From contig CM029376.1 of the NCBI GenBank assembly GCA_017165825.1, forward strand, positions 22,044,558-22,108,557: a stretch of DNA of 64,000 bases, given 5' to 3'. Within the stretch, counting starts at the first letter, position 1, and the number at the start of each line of letters is the position of its first letter. This document shows positions 1 through 11,200 of the stretch, piece by piece. The notes beneath the pieces were generated by a model, which searched no databases, was not told the origin of the DNA, and saw only the letters and a list, made by a program, of their open reading frames with translations. Origin of the DNA: Hepsetus odoe (lineage: Eukaryota > Chordata > Actinopteri > Characiformes > Hepsetidae). A program made the position numbers and the translations under genes.

Positions 1-500
1 CACCAGTTTAGTTAAATATCCCACCAGTTTAGTTAAATAACCCACCAGTTTAGTTAAATAACCCATCATTGTAAATAACCCACCAGTTAAATAACCCATC
101 AATAATTAAATATCACCAGTTTAGTTAAATAACCCACCAGTTTGATTAAATATCCCTAGTTTAGTTAAATATCCCACCAGTTTTTAGTTAAATAACCCAC
201 CAGTTTAGATTAAATATCCACCAATTTTAGTTGATATTACCAGTTTAGTTAAATATCCCACCAGTTTAGTTAAATATCGCAGTTTAGTTAAATAACCATC
301 AATAATTGAATATCACCAGTTTAGTTAAATAACCCCACCAGTTTGGTTAAATAACCCACCAGTTTGAGATTAAATATCCCTAGTTTAGTTAAATAACCCG
401 TCAATAATTGAATATCCCACCAGTTTAGTTAAATAACCCATCTGTTAGTTAAACCAACCCATCAATAATTGAATAACCCACCAGTTTAGTTAAATAACCC
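1..500. repeat. AT-rich minisatellite, unit about 20-22 bp
   Basis: About two dozen imperfect copies of a unit of the form CCACCAGTTTAGTTAAATAA, with shorter variants such as CATCAATAATTGAATA mixed in. The array runs from the window edge to about 500 and stops just before the large inverted repeat. It has no coding potential. It may extend left beyond the window. Confidence 0.9.
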
Positions 501-523
501 ATCATGGACTACTGATAATAAAA

Positions 524-912
524 CCTGTCAAAGGTGTGTCCGGTGCAGCGCCACCCGTGACCCTATTCAGGACAAGAGCAGCGAGATCGTTATTGCAGGA
601 TGAAAACTTTCACTAGCCAATCAGATAGCTGAATCCAAGGAGCAAATCAGATTGCAGAGATATGAACATTTCGAGCCAATCAAAGTGCAGGATTGTAAGA
701 GCCAATCATTAGGAAGGAGTCTGGTTCGAGGCTCTGCAAATTAGGAGCTTTTAGCTCGATGTTCACGGGGTTTCGCTCCTCTGAGCGGCGCTCAGGAGGG
801 ATGAGGTGGAGGCAGTTTGCAGTATTTCAGTATTTCAGCATGGTAGCTGTTGTGGAGGGGATCAAAAACGTGAAAAGGTGTTTCTATGTCATTTTATGGC
901 ATCTATGCAGGG

Positions 913-948
<36 letters not shown>

Positions 949-1337
949 CCCTGCATAGATGCCATAAAATGACATAGAAACACCTTTTCACGTTTTTGAT
1001 CCCCTCCACAACAGCTACCATGCTGAAATACTGAAATACTGCAAACTGCCTCCACCTCATCCCTCCTGAGCGCCGCTCAGAGGAGCGAAACCCCGTGAAC
1101 ATCGAGCTAAAAGCTCCTAATTTGCAGAGCCTCGAACCAGACTCCTTCCTAATGATTGGCTCTTACAATCCTGCACTTTGATTGGCTCGAAATGTTCATA
1201 TCTCTGCAATCTGATTTGCTCCTTGGATTCAGCTATCTGATTGGCTAGTGAAAGTTTTCATCCTGCAATAACGATCTCGCTGCTCTTGTCCTGAATAGGG
1301 TCACGGGTGGCGCTGCACCGGACACACCTTTGACAGG
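524..1337. repeat. Perfect 814-bp palindrome (407-bp arms, TA-repeat centre)
   Basis: Bases 524-930 and 931-1337 are reverse complements of each other as far as I can follow base by base, with the axis at 930/931. The centre is an alternating TA run of about 34 bases bounded by GGCC. Identity ends sharply at 523/1338. Identical 72-codon open frames appear on both strands at mirrored positions (759-977 and 884-1102); these follow from the symmetry and are not genes. It is either a very recent inverted duplication or an assembly or library fold-back artefact. Confidence 0.95.
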
Positions 1338-1560
1338 ACCTCGGCCAATCACAGACAAGCACACTCACACCTTGCACCTCCAAACCATCGGACATGCATG
1401 TCTGTGCACGCTGGGAGGAAAGTGAAGCTCAACTTTGCATTTTGATTGCCTATTTGAGAACTGCACTTTGATTGGTTACTCGGAGCGCTCTGAAATCGTG
1501 CTTTCTGATTGGCTGTTTGAATGCTGTATTCAGATTGCTTGAGAGGTGGGAATAAAATGA
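1140..1560. repeat. Degenerate repeat of about 30 bp carrying CCAAT/ATTGG cores
   Basis: Loosely spaced units share a core of the type TCTGATTGGCT, seen near 1155, 1180, 1212, 1240, 1443, 1470, 1508 and 1533. The part left of 1337 is mirrored in the palindrome (near 620-710) as GCCAATCA. ATTGG/CCAAT is the NF-Y core, but the regular recurrence suggests an old tandem repeat rather than a promoter. Confidence 0.5.
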
Positions 1561-1605
1561 TGATTTGCTGTAAATTGATTGTTGAAGCACTTGGGTAGTA
1601 AGTTA

Positions 1606-1801
1606 AGGGGACTATTTGTAATTGTGAAACACAAGGAAGTGCAACCTCACATACACACACAGCAGGGGGCAGCTATATTCAGCACCCGGGGAGCAGTGAT
1701 GGGAACAGTACCTTGCTAAAGGGCAACCTACTGAACTGGGATTCAACCCATGAACTTCTAATCCTGGAACCTAGTCTTTAATCACTAGGCCAATGCTGCC
1801 C
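1606..1801 (-). mobile_element. tRNA-derived SINE (family A), minus strand
   Basis: Read on the minus strand it starts GGGCAGCATTGGCCTAGTGA (A-box region), has a B-box-like segment near 1740-1750, then the family body ending in CACAATTACAAATAGTC. The same body recurs about fourteen times in the window. No function beyond a retroposed copy is implied. Confidence 0.75.
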
Positions 1802-1925
1802 ATGTGCAGATGGTTCAAGTAGGTAGCACTCTGCTACTGCCCCACTTAAGTGTAATGGTTTAAATGCAAAGAGGCATTTTGTAATGTTTTATGTGCTGTA
1901 ATGTGCTGAGGTGTCTTTAAATTGA

Positions 1926-2110
1926 AACACAGACTATGGACTTATGGATCAAAAGGCCTATGGACCAAGAGGTCGCAAGTTTGAATCAGACCTCTAGCTC
2001 TACCATCATTGGGTTCCTGAGCAAAACATTTAACTCTGAGTTGCTCCAGGGCGATTGTCCCTGTAATTAGGAATTGGAATTCTCTCTGGAATGCCGTAAA
2101 TGTAAATGCA
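1926..2110 (+). mobile_element. tRNA-derived SINE (family B), degraded
   Basis: The segment with 'cctatggaccaagaggtcgc', a B-box-like AAGTTTGAATC, then 'gggttcctgagcaaaac' and 'gagttgctccaggg' matches the reverse complement of the copy at 31900-32105. It ends near a degraded form of the CTGGATAAGAGCGTCTGCTA tail. It lies downstream of il17ra. Confidence 0.6.
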
Positions 2111-2299
2111 TCCAGATTTTATTGCTCAGCCAAATAGTACCAGCAGTGAGAGGTTAATACACCTTAATTTTGTAGGCTACTTCAATATAAATGCATGTGC
2201 TAAAGAGTTATTTAGCTGTAAATTCATTAACTCATGGTGAGTGCTAAGGGAACTGGGGCACAGTAAAATACATCTTAATTATATATGTAAGTGTATGTT

Positions 2300-2326
2300 C
2301 TTTATTCATTTCTTTCTTTGTTTATT
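2300..2326 (-). terminator. Candidate polyadenylation signals of il17ra
   Basis: Two AATAAA hexamers on the minus strand (TTTATT on the plus strand, near 2301 and 2320) lie about 180-205 bases past the il17ra stop codon. They are the nearest downstream matches. Use is inferred from position only. Confidence 0.4.
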
Positions 2327-2506
2327 TATAGATAGAATCAGAAAAGACGTTTATGTAACAAACAGCTGAGATCTCTTTAAAAGCAAGCAAGTTTTTGCAA
2401 ATCTGGGGTTTTGACACCATTAAGAGCAGGATCTATTTCATCCTTTGTGATTCTGCTCACAAGGAGACAAATGTACCCACTGCAATTTTATCTGGATTTC
2501 CTTTCG

Positions 2507-5500
2507 TTATGTGTTGCTGATGTGGCTTCTCAGTGTGAGATCCATTTGGCCTGTGGGATAATTATCACTCAAGTCTTTATTGTCAGTATTTGATGACTGA
2601 TCTTTATGTATTTGACCTGTGACCTTGTTGATGAACACAGTAGCTGCAGTCACACTGCTCCATAGCTGGTTCTGGATAACACAGTCACAGCTAAGTTCTG
2701 CACTTCCTTCCTGTTTGTGGCCACTTTCTTCGACCTCTCCATCTGCATCTACAAGCTCCTTTTCAAACCAGTGGGGGTTTGCTAGCTGGTACGCTTGAAA
2801 GGCCTTGATGGCTTCTCTTAATGCTCTTCCATATGAAGAGTTAAAGTAGTCACCTCCTCCAATACCCTCAACCTGTTTAATCCTCCCAGGCTCATGCTTC
2901 TCCTTGTTCACAAGTCTGAAGAAGAGTTCCTCAAAGTTTTTCATCAGTCTGTACTTCACAGCCACTTTAAATGGAGCAGGAACATCCTTCTCACTGCACA
3001 CATCATCAAAATAAGCCACAATGTACTTTTGGAAAGACGAAGCATATACAAAGTCCGGTACCATGAGGCTGAGGGCCGGGGTGAGCATGTCTCCTATGGG
3101 TGAACGGATGTCCTCCCTGGTCATCACCCTGTTTCCCCCACACATGGCCCTCCACTTTGCGTATACACCTGGAGAACACAAGATTAGCACTTTATCTGAA
3201 GACCTAGACAACTTCTCCCTCTGCATGTCCAGCCACTGCAAGCCGCCTAAAGTACTTATCCAGGTGAAGTCCAGCAGGTCCAGTGTGGCGTCAGTGCCAC
3301 ACTTGGCCCTTAGGAAGGCACAAAGCTTAAGGATGATCTCTTTGTACAAGGGATGGTCCAGAGAGTAGAGGATGAGCACTTTACTGGGCTTTTGCTCTGA
3401 AATGCCTTCCACCTCCTCCTTGTCACTGGTATTATGAGAATAAACTGACTCTGTAAAAAGTGCAAGATAGAGGATCTAGTTATTGGAGGATGTTGCATAA
3501 TAACAGATTATCATCTTAGCTCCACTATACATATGTTCAAATATGTCCCAAACTCAGATTTAAAAAGATCTCTATTATTTTATAATTTAGTATGATTCAG
3601 TCACTAAAATGGAGTCATTGAGAATACCATGATATGAAATTCCTTCTTAAAGAGGAATTTCCAACTTTACAAATGATGTCTTTAAAGTGTTGGATGATGT
3701 TTCTACAATGCAAAATAGCCATTTTTGTACTTTACAAAATGGCAAGTGAGTCACTAACTATGGATTTTATTTTGATTATGGATTTATGGATGAAGAAAAT
3801 CATAAACTCTTATCATGGAATTGCTCTCCCAAACAGACCACAGTTGGGATTGGGGAGGAGAATCTAGGAGTAACAAATGTGGCACCGATTGCGAGTATGT
3901 TGATGTGAATTATGTTGATTGGGACTTTTGCCACAGCTCTGGACTAACCAGCACTCAAACTAGAGAGTCGGCATTGAGACAAGTTGTGGTAATTTGTAAA
4001 AATGACCAAACATAAATATGTTCTCTGTAGTCGAGGTTCTGCCCATTTGTTTATGTGCTTGCATATTAGCATTTAACCGAACAACATGAGGACACTTTAT
4101 GATTTTCTGCTCATGGTGATGCTGATACTGACCCTTGTTTAAATTAGTGTTGAGACAAACAACCATGAAAGCACAAAGTATAAGCACTGACAGGCCCAAA
4201 ACAGTCCAAATCATGTGCAGTCTGATGGCAGGGCCTGAAATAAAGAGCATTTTTATAATAACTACTGAAAAAATGAAACAGTAGACTAGATGGCAGGCCA
4301 CATGCTGTAATCCGGGTTTAAGCAGATTCTGTGTGTCTAAGACACCAGTCCATTAAAAACAATTGTTATTTAACATTTTGTAGAAATACTTACATAAGGG
4401 TATTTGAACCTTTTGTTGATATTCTGAACAGCTGTTCATGCACCGTACAAAGAATGGTTTGATCTGTGAAAAAGCAAAGGGAGGCAGGCCTTATTAATTA
4501 AAGATCAACAGGGATAGGCTGGGCTCAAAATGTGGGGATGAGAGTAATGCTGGAACTCACCACAAAGACAAAATCACAGTGTTTTAACTGCCAAGCCTCC
4601 AGAGGAAAATGGACACTGACCCAAGTTTGATTGTCCTGAAAAGTCAATGTGTTTTAAATGTGGTCTGTAGGTATTCTTATCATAGACATGAATTAAGAAT
4701 TGTGCAGGAAAAAATGGAGAGCACCTTTGAGACGGTGAGTGACGGGATGATGTGAAAATCAGGATGGTAAATGCTCACTCTGTACAGCTCAGAGAACTGT
4801 CCTGTGTTAAAGGTAATCATCACTCCACCGTTGCCCTCATGGCCTGTAAGTGACCAGGTGAGGTTTGGCTTCCAGAGTGTCCCTGGTATCACAGCGTGTT
4901 TCCACACCTATAATTAACAGTAACTGAACACGGGCTTTCCCAGAACTAGATCTAATGCAACTTACCATTCTCCAAGCACACTCTGAGGTTTCGCATTTTA
5001 TGATATGCACACCCTTGACAAAAACGAGGCGATATTAATGAGTGAAATAAATTTCATATTCAGAGTACATACAAACTTTTAAGCCTATGTGTAGCGGTAA
5101 CTCACCTGGAATTGTCATGTTTAGAATAATTTCACGACTTCCCAGATCTGGTTTGGGTAAATTAGAAGCGGAAATTTGATATTTCAATCCTGGATCCACC
5201 ATGATTTGGTCCAAAGTAAAAGTCCACTAAAACAATTGCGAAGAGTTAGAATAGTCTGACATGAGTGCGTCGACCTCATTCATTCAGGATAAAAAGGACA
5301 GCACAAAATGGAAACTCTTACTGGCTTCCCGTCCTGATTTATGACGCATGGCACTTTGTTAAGGAATGTGAATTGAGCACACAGGCTGCTGTTGGTGGCA
5401 ACTTCAAGCACTTGCACCTCCATCGCTTGCAAACTGCAAATGCTTGCTGCAGAACAGTACACAGCTCAGAGGAGATTCAGCAGCAACACGACAGAATACC

Positions 5501-6559
5501 CTGTTTTTAGCTTTATCTATTAAATACTTCTTGCCCTTTAAAAATGCTCCATAAGTAAGCTCAGTTTTAAACGTTTCCAGAAATTGTTGCCAAAAAGGCA
5601 AAAAAACAACACAGTTCTAACAACGTCTTCTTCTAAAAGTGTCATTTAACCACGGTTTTCTCTAAATGATGAAGGATAAAAAAATATTAAACCACAAAAG
5701 ACTTCTTCATAGACCAGTTCTATGAAATGTTCTTTCAAGATCGTCTATGGTTCTTCTATGGCACTGTCATAAAGATTCATTGCTTCCTTCATTTTTAAGG
5801 GGTGTTTTCACAGACGTTGTGGAGTTTTTTATGATTTATGATATATTTAATGGTTGAGAAGTAACAATAGTCATTAAGGGTGTTTTGATGGTAATCAGCA
5901 AAACAGTGACCGAAGATTTTCTATGAAGTATTTTCTACCATCACCAACACTACATATAAGCACTCAGAGGGCATGTTAATTCACTGTGGTTTGAAATATT
6001 GTTGTTGACATCACAACCTCTATTCCTATTAGTGGAATTCTGCTTTAAGATTATATGTCTTGAATTATATCATGTCTTGAATTGATTATGTGTCTGAATT
6101 AGCAGGTCTTACTATCAGAAGGCTCGCTGAGCTTCAGAATCAGCACAGGAACAATTTCTTCATTCTTGTCTGCCTTGTATGACACCTCGGCCTTCACGTC
6201 AGGCATTCCTGGTGTCCTATCCCTCGGTCTCACCAAACCATCTAAACACCTTGACTTACCTGCTTTCAGCCAAGACAGATGTGATCTTTTGTCCACATGT
6301 ATAACAGCCTTCAGACCTAACAGAACTCATTTTATACTCACTTATACAGAAGCTGCAAGATAATCCCTGACAAAAAAGCACAAATTGGTTATTAATCTAA
6401 GCAATAATTTCATGTTTTACGTGAGTTATCGGAAATTCATCAATTCAAGTTAAAGAAGCTCCTCACCTCCTGGGAGCACTGCACTGGAGGTTGCTCTATC
6501 AGACCAAGTGGAGAAATCTGTACAGGCACAAGTGAAAGCAGCATATAGACTAAAATCAT
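2507..6559 (-). CDS. il17ra: Interleukin-17 receptor A-like, 11 coding exons, about 637 aa
   Basis: Type I membrane receptor for IL-17 cytokines. Its cytoplasmic SEFIR domain recruits the adaptor Act1. Exons on the minus strand: 6559-6467, 6366-6342 (25 bp), 6262-6113, 5446-5322, 5226-5106, 5013-4966, 4882-4725, 4635-4561, 4463-4394, 4234-4133, 3453-2507. Lengths sum to 1914 bases with consistent phases. Residues 1-18 or so form a hydrophobic signal peptide starting MILVYMLLSL. The ectodomain shows segments shared with mammalian IL17RA: CLDG, WTFT...VDP, a CAYHKMR cysteine segment, GTLWKPN and IKPFFVRC. A transmembrane helix lies in exon 10 (near residues 293-315). The SEFIR begins near residue 347 with KVLILYSLDHPLY and continues with DLLDF and KVLILCSPGVYAKW. 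The tail after SEFIR is only about 80-90 residues, far shorter than the long mammalian tail. The acceptors of exons 3 and 7 were chosen by frame and are the least certain. An acceptor-like site upstream of the ATG suggests a further non-coding exon. Confidence 0.9.
5690..5780. repeat. Short 'GGTTCT...AGAACC' type hairpin repeat
   Basis: Between il17ra coding exons 3 and 4 a stretch with repeated TTCTATG / CATAGA words can fold on itself ('catagaccagttctatg', 'tctatggttcttctatgg'). Similar material lies at 40021-40290. It resembles short non-autonomous inverted-repeat elements. The element boundaries are not clear. Confidence 0.35.
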
Positions 6560-6639
6560 CCTTTCCCAGTAATCCTGCAAGACTGTTCTTAATCTATCAT
6601 GAGCAGAGCTTGAAATGGAGGCTGAAAAAGTAAAGAGCC

Positions 6640-8020
6640 TTTTCTTATAGTAGACAGGAAATGATCAGATCAGATTATGCTGTGGGGAGGTTTTCCTTCC
6701 CAGAATATGTCAGTAAAATAAATGACTTTCACTTTAGCCCCACCTGTGACTCTGAACTAATATTCTGCTGCTATCCATCTCCAGCACAGCTGAAAGCAAA
6801 CTCAGTGGATGACTGAGCAGCGTTGTTGTGCATGTTCTGTGGACAAAGGCATGAATATATGCAGTGCTTTACTAGACAGCAGGTCTAAAGTTACATCAAT
6901 TAAACAATTTGGACAAGTAATAACATACTATTGAAGTGAACCCAGTATGTAGGTCAATCCTCTCATACTTTAGTTTTACTGAAAATCAGTCTGAGTATCC
7001 ACTAGAGGGCAGTAACACCAATTGGAAGGGGGTTAGTCTGCAGTACAATTAAGCACTACCTTACAAACAAAAGCTTTTGCAATTATATGGGTTACAGTCT
7101 TCACTGTCATTCCATCTTAATCCAGTTTAAAGAATAATACACTTGAGTTTTTCATTTAAAGCAATACACTATACACAGGGGCAGCGGTGGCCTATTGGTT
7201 CAGTAGATACGGTTTAATTATGCACCATCGATGGAGAAAAGTATTAGTACAAAAGCAGAAAAACTGATTTATAAAGAACTGCTGACATCTTGATATATCC
7301 AGTAGTATGCAAGCTGTCATCAAAGGCTTTGAGAACCTTCCATGCATTACATGTGAGAAATACATTGTTAACACTCTTGGCATCCTTAAATGACTCTGCT
7401 GTCGGTTATTCAACTAGAGAGCCGAGACCGGATTTAACCTGGTTTAAGTTGTTTGTTTTAGGCACAACACAAAGATTAACTGGATAAAATTAACAAAAGG
7501 CCTAAAAATTGGTATATTTATTAAGAACAATCCCAACCTGCAACCTGAGCAGGATAAGCGGGTAAGATAATGAGTGAGTAAGGGAGGGAGGGAGCGAGTG
7601 AGTGAGTAACTGAGGGAGTGAAGGAGAGAGTGAATGAGTGAGCCCAGGAAACAATCCTTCTGGCAATCAAGTTTAATTCAATTGTGCATTTTTAATTGCT
7701 TATAGTGTATGTTAATACAATGAATCAAGCATGTTATAAAAAGCAAATTATATTTTAGTTGATTTGACTTTCAAATATGGCTTTTGAGCCTGAAGGAAAT
7801 TTTATAGTTTTTTACTTAACAATTTTCTTAAGATATAATGTATAAGTGCCAAAAAAAGATGTAATCACTTCCCTAAGTGTTTAACTTTACAAAGAGTACA
7901 ATACCCTTTTTGTAAGAGCGTGATTATGCTTTTCTTTCATTCCTTTATTTCTGCCTTTCTTTTAGATTGTTAATGTTAGTACCCGTATATGAAAGCGTCC
8001 AAAGTTGATACATGACCGTT
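6640..8020. other. Intergenic stretch between il17ra and the troponin I cluster
   Basis: No coding exon was recognised. It holds a truncated SINE head at about 7179-7208 ('ggggcagcggtggcctattggtt') and a GAGT/GAGG-rich simple repeat at about 7570-7645 that follows 'gagcaggataagcggg', a known kind of fish repeat tail. The il17ra promoter should lie near 6570-6850, but I see no decisive motif. Confidence 0.6.
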
Positions 8021-8067
8021 GGCCTAGTGTATGGGTGTGTGTAGGGCACCAAATAGTACACTGAAAG

Positions 8068-8190
8068 GCAGGTGAAGGGCAGGTGTTTTGGGCACATGAG
8101 AGGGAGTGAGGCGTAGCAGGGGGTCTATTTTAGCAAGCCATTCACGAGAGGGATTCAAATCATAAATCTATCATCAAAAACCATAAAAAT
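8068..8190 (+). promoter_or_regulatory. Proximal promoter of the first troponin I gene: E-boxes, MEF2 box, TATA-like box
   Basis: Two CAGGTG E-boxes (about 8068-8085) are followed by GTCTATTTTAG with a perfect MEF2 core CTATTTTAG at 8125-8133, and then CCATAAAAAT at 8181-8190 as a TATA-like box. A non-coding exon of about 8212-8250 ends in a GTAGGT donor. The same order occurs upstream of the two sister genes. Function is inferred from motif layout and from known MEF2/E-box control of slow troponin I. Confidence 0.6.
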
Positions 8191-8211
8191 GCCTTTTCTG
8201 CCCTGCCCTGA

Positions 8212-11200
8212 CCACCCAGCTCATTCTCCCTGATTCTCTTCTAGTTCAAGGTAGGTCAGGGCAGGTCTGCCTCACATAAAGCTCGACTTCATAGGCTTTG
8301 CTGACGTGAATATTTGAGTAATTGCTGAATGCTGTCTATGAACATTAGCAGATTGATTGTTACCTGATTGTACTTTCAGCAGGACTTTGGTAGATAATCC
8401 CACCAGGTTTTCATGTGGAATTGTATTTATGTGCTTCATAATGCCTGGGAAGGATCAGCAAGGATTGCAAAGAGAATTCTCACAGCAGTCTGCTGGTGCT
8501 AACCTTGGGAAATGCATGTTATGAAATGCTGTAGCTGGCTTTGCTGGAGCTGCAGGGATTGCGAAAGCAGTTCTAGACGACAGCTCTGAACAATATCAAC
8601 TCAGGCTGCCGAATGGTGAAGTGTAACTGGACACTTTAACGTATTGCTCGGCCACGGACACTTGAACTTTATCACAATGCCGGGGAAAAGAGGGGCCTTG
8701 AGATGTCATCTCCAGTATCCCTTTGCTTTAAGCTTCTTTATTAGCTCTAGCTTTACGATGTGATGTAATCACTTCTGTCACCCAAGGGTTGTAAAGCAAA
8801 TCTAGCGCCCCTGGGGGTATTTCACCAAGCAGGATTTCTCAATTTACCTGCGTAATCTACACCAAAAGTGTGAAGTAGGTTATGTTATCCAGCCAACTGA
8901 GAAATGGTCTTTGGTGGAACGAACCTCGGGTCAATGAAGGCCCTTTTGATAGACAGGGGTGAAAATTCATTATATTAAATGTACAAGGTTGGGGTAATAA
9001 GATCTGCCACTAATGAAACCAAGACTTTTAAGTCTAACAGTTTCTGCCAATTCACAACTATAGACAAGTGCTAAACACTGGATTCTTCGATTGACTTTGA
9101 CATAAAGTTCTCCAACTGGTACACAAGCCTTTAAAGAAGGGAAATGGCTTCTACATTACACTGCTCAAAACTATAAGCTTGCTTACTTAAACTGAGCTTA
9201 CTTTAATCTTCTAAGCACACAGGCAAATGCCGACACTAACTCATGACTTCCTCTTGGATAGCAAGGACAGAAGACAGACAGGTTTGTGTCTTGTGATCAG
9301 CGTCATAAAGATTTCAGTTCTTACAGCCAAGATCTTTGAGGGAGTCACGGTCGTCATCGGCCAGTGTCAAGGCTACAGCTGAGCATTTGATAGGAAGGCA
9401 TGGTTGCAATGTTCAAATATAGACCCACAAGAACAACTTAACACCTCCTCGCCTACATTACAATTAAGCAGAAATGGTACAACACACACGAACACAACTG
9501 GAGGTGGTTTGCACTGCAGGGTCAAAGACGCAAAATGCTTCATAAAACGTGACTGAGCTGATTCATGCCAGTTTGCCAAGAAATCAATGTAAGAATATTT
9601 CCTAAAGACTTACAAGTTGGATAGATGTGCAATGAACCCATTGTTTTTGATAGTATTATTATAAGGGTGATTATTTCATTTCATTTTTTATTTGACTGAC
9701 ATAAACCAGGTTCAGATTCATTTAGAACACAGGCATGCACTGACATTGTAGTGAACAGAATACTGTAGTTTCTTTTTCTGATTATTTGACTTTCTTGACT
9801 TTACTTTTTCTTGGAAGGTGCACAGAGGACAGTCATGTCTGAGGGGTAAGACTTTCTATTAAATTATAGTAATAAATTGCAAATGTTGTTTATTTGATTA
9901 ATCATTATATATATTCTCTTCATTTTCTTTTTTTCTTCTACATTATAACAGACCGGTAAGTCTTCCTTTTGAAACTGCTGAATCTTCATTTTTACAGTTT
10001 ATCTTTTCCTCACTGATAGGAAAAAAAACCTTGTATCACCTTATTTTTTGACATTATTTGTTATTACTTAAAAATTCACATCCAAATTTTTCTAAATCTA
10101 ATCTGTTTAAATTAACCTTCACTAAAAGAGTCTATATCTTACATTTTTCTCATTTTGTATTTGTCTTTAGTCCATTTATGGCACTTAAGTGTTTTTATGC
10201 GTGAAATACAGTCTTTTTCTGCCTTTTTTCATTCCCTAGAATTCAGTTAATGTGATTTTAAGAGAAGCACGTGTGAATGACCTCAGATTTGGTTCGAATG
10301 CTCAGCGTTGTTTCTAATTTGAAAAGCAGTCTTGCCTAAAACACCCTAGAAATTAATCACGAACAGGCGGCCTGTTGTTGTAGGCTTAACTGGCAAACGA
10401 ATATGCAATTTCTCATGACATCATGAAAAGTTTTAATTCAAGTTACAAGGTTTTGGTTAATTTATGATGATATTATTTAGGACTTTTACAGCAACAACAA
10501 CACCAATAATAAAACAACTGTGAAAAATAAATTTAAATGAACACATTTTCTCAATGATATATTTGTTCAATTCAGAAAAAGAGCAAGTTCTCAGCCACAC
10601 GCCGGCTGCTGCTGAAAGTAAGTCCTGTGGTTTTATATTGACCAACAGTATAAATTAGGTGGCATAAAATAATCCGTTGCATGTGAAGAGTTTTAAATGT
10701 GAAAGTTTTAATCTTAATATCTGACCCAACACTTGACAGAGCAAACTTCTGAAGAAAGCTGCGTCTATGCTCATAGCTGAGCAGGAGCAGAAGAAGCATG
10801 AGCGGGACAATGCCTTGAATGAGAGAGTTCCTCCCCTCAAACTCGTGGGCCTGTCTATACAGGAGCTGCAGGTACCCGAGGCCAAATTCCTACAGACAAT
10901 ATAGTCCATAAACTTAAATCCTGCAGATTGCAGTTTCTAAACATTTCTTTGCAGGAGCTCTGCAAAGATCTCCACCGCAAGATTGACATTGTTGATGAAG
11001 CTCGATACGACCTTGAAGTTAAAGTGGCCAAAAACGAGAAAGAGGTGAACTCTCGTTGTGTCATGCATTAAGTGTTGTGGCTTTTAGAAGGAAAAATACA
11101 TTCAACAATACAGAGAAGGAGACCAATTAAAACCACTAATGTTGCTGCGGAAGGCATGAAGGAATGACTGGGATCGTCACTCTAGTATTAGATGAATATT

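Noticed and set aside
759..1102. Two identical 72-codon open frames on opposite strands
   Set aside because: They are the mirror image of one another inside the palindrome and run through the TA repeat; no family resemblance.
1349..1660. 103-codon open frame on the minus strand
   Set aside because: It lies over the ATTGG repeat array and a SINE edge; composition is repeat-like and no domain is seen.
4883..4907. Alternative acceptor at 4908 for il17ra exon 7
   Set aside because: It gives a good-looking site (ATTATAG) but breaks phase with exon 6; the acceptor at 4883 keeps the frame and the GTLWKPN alignment.
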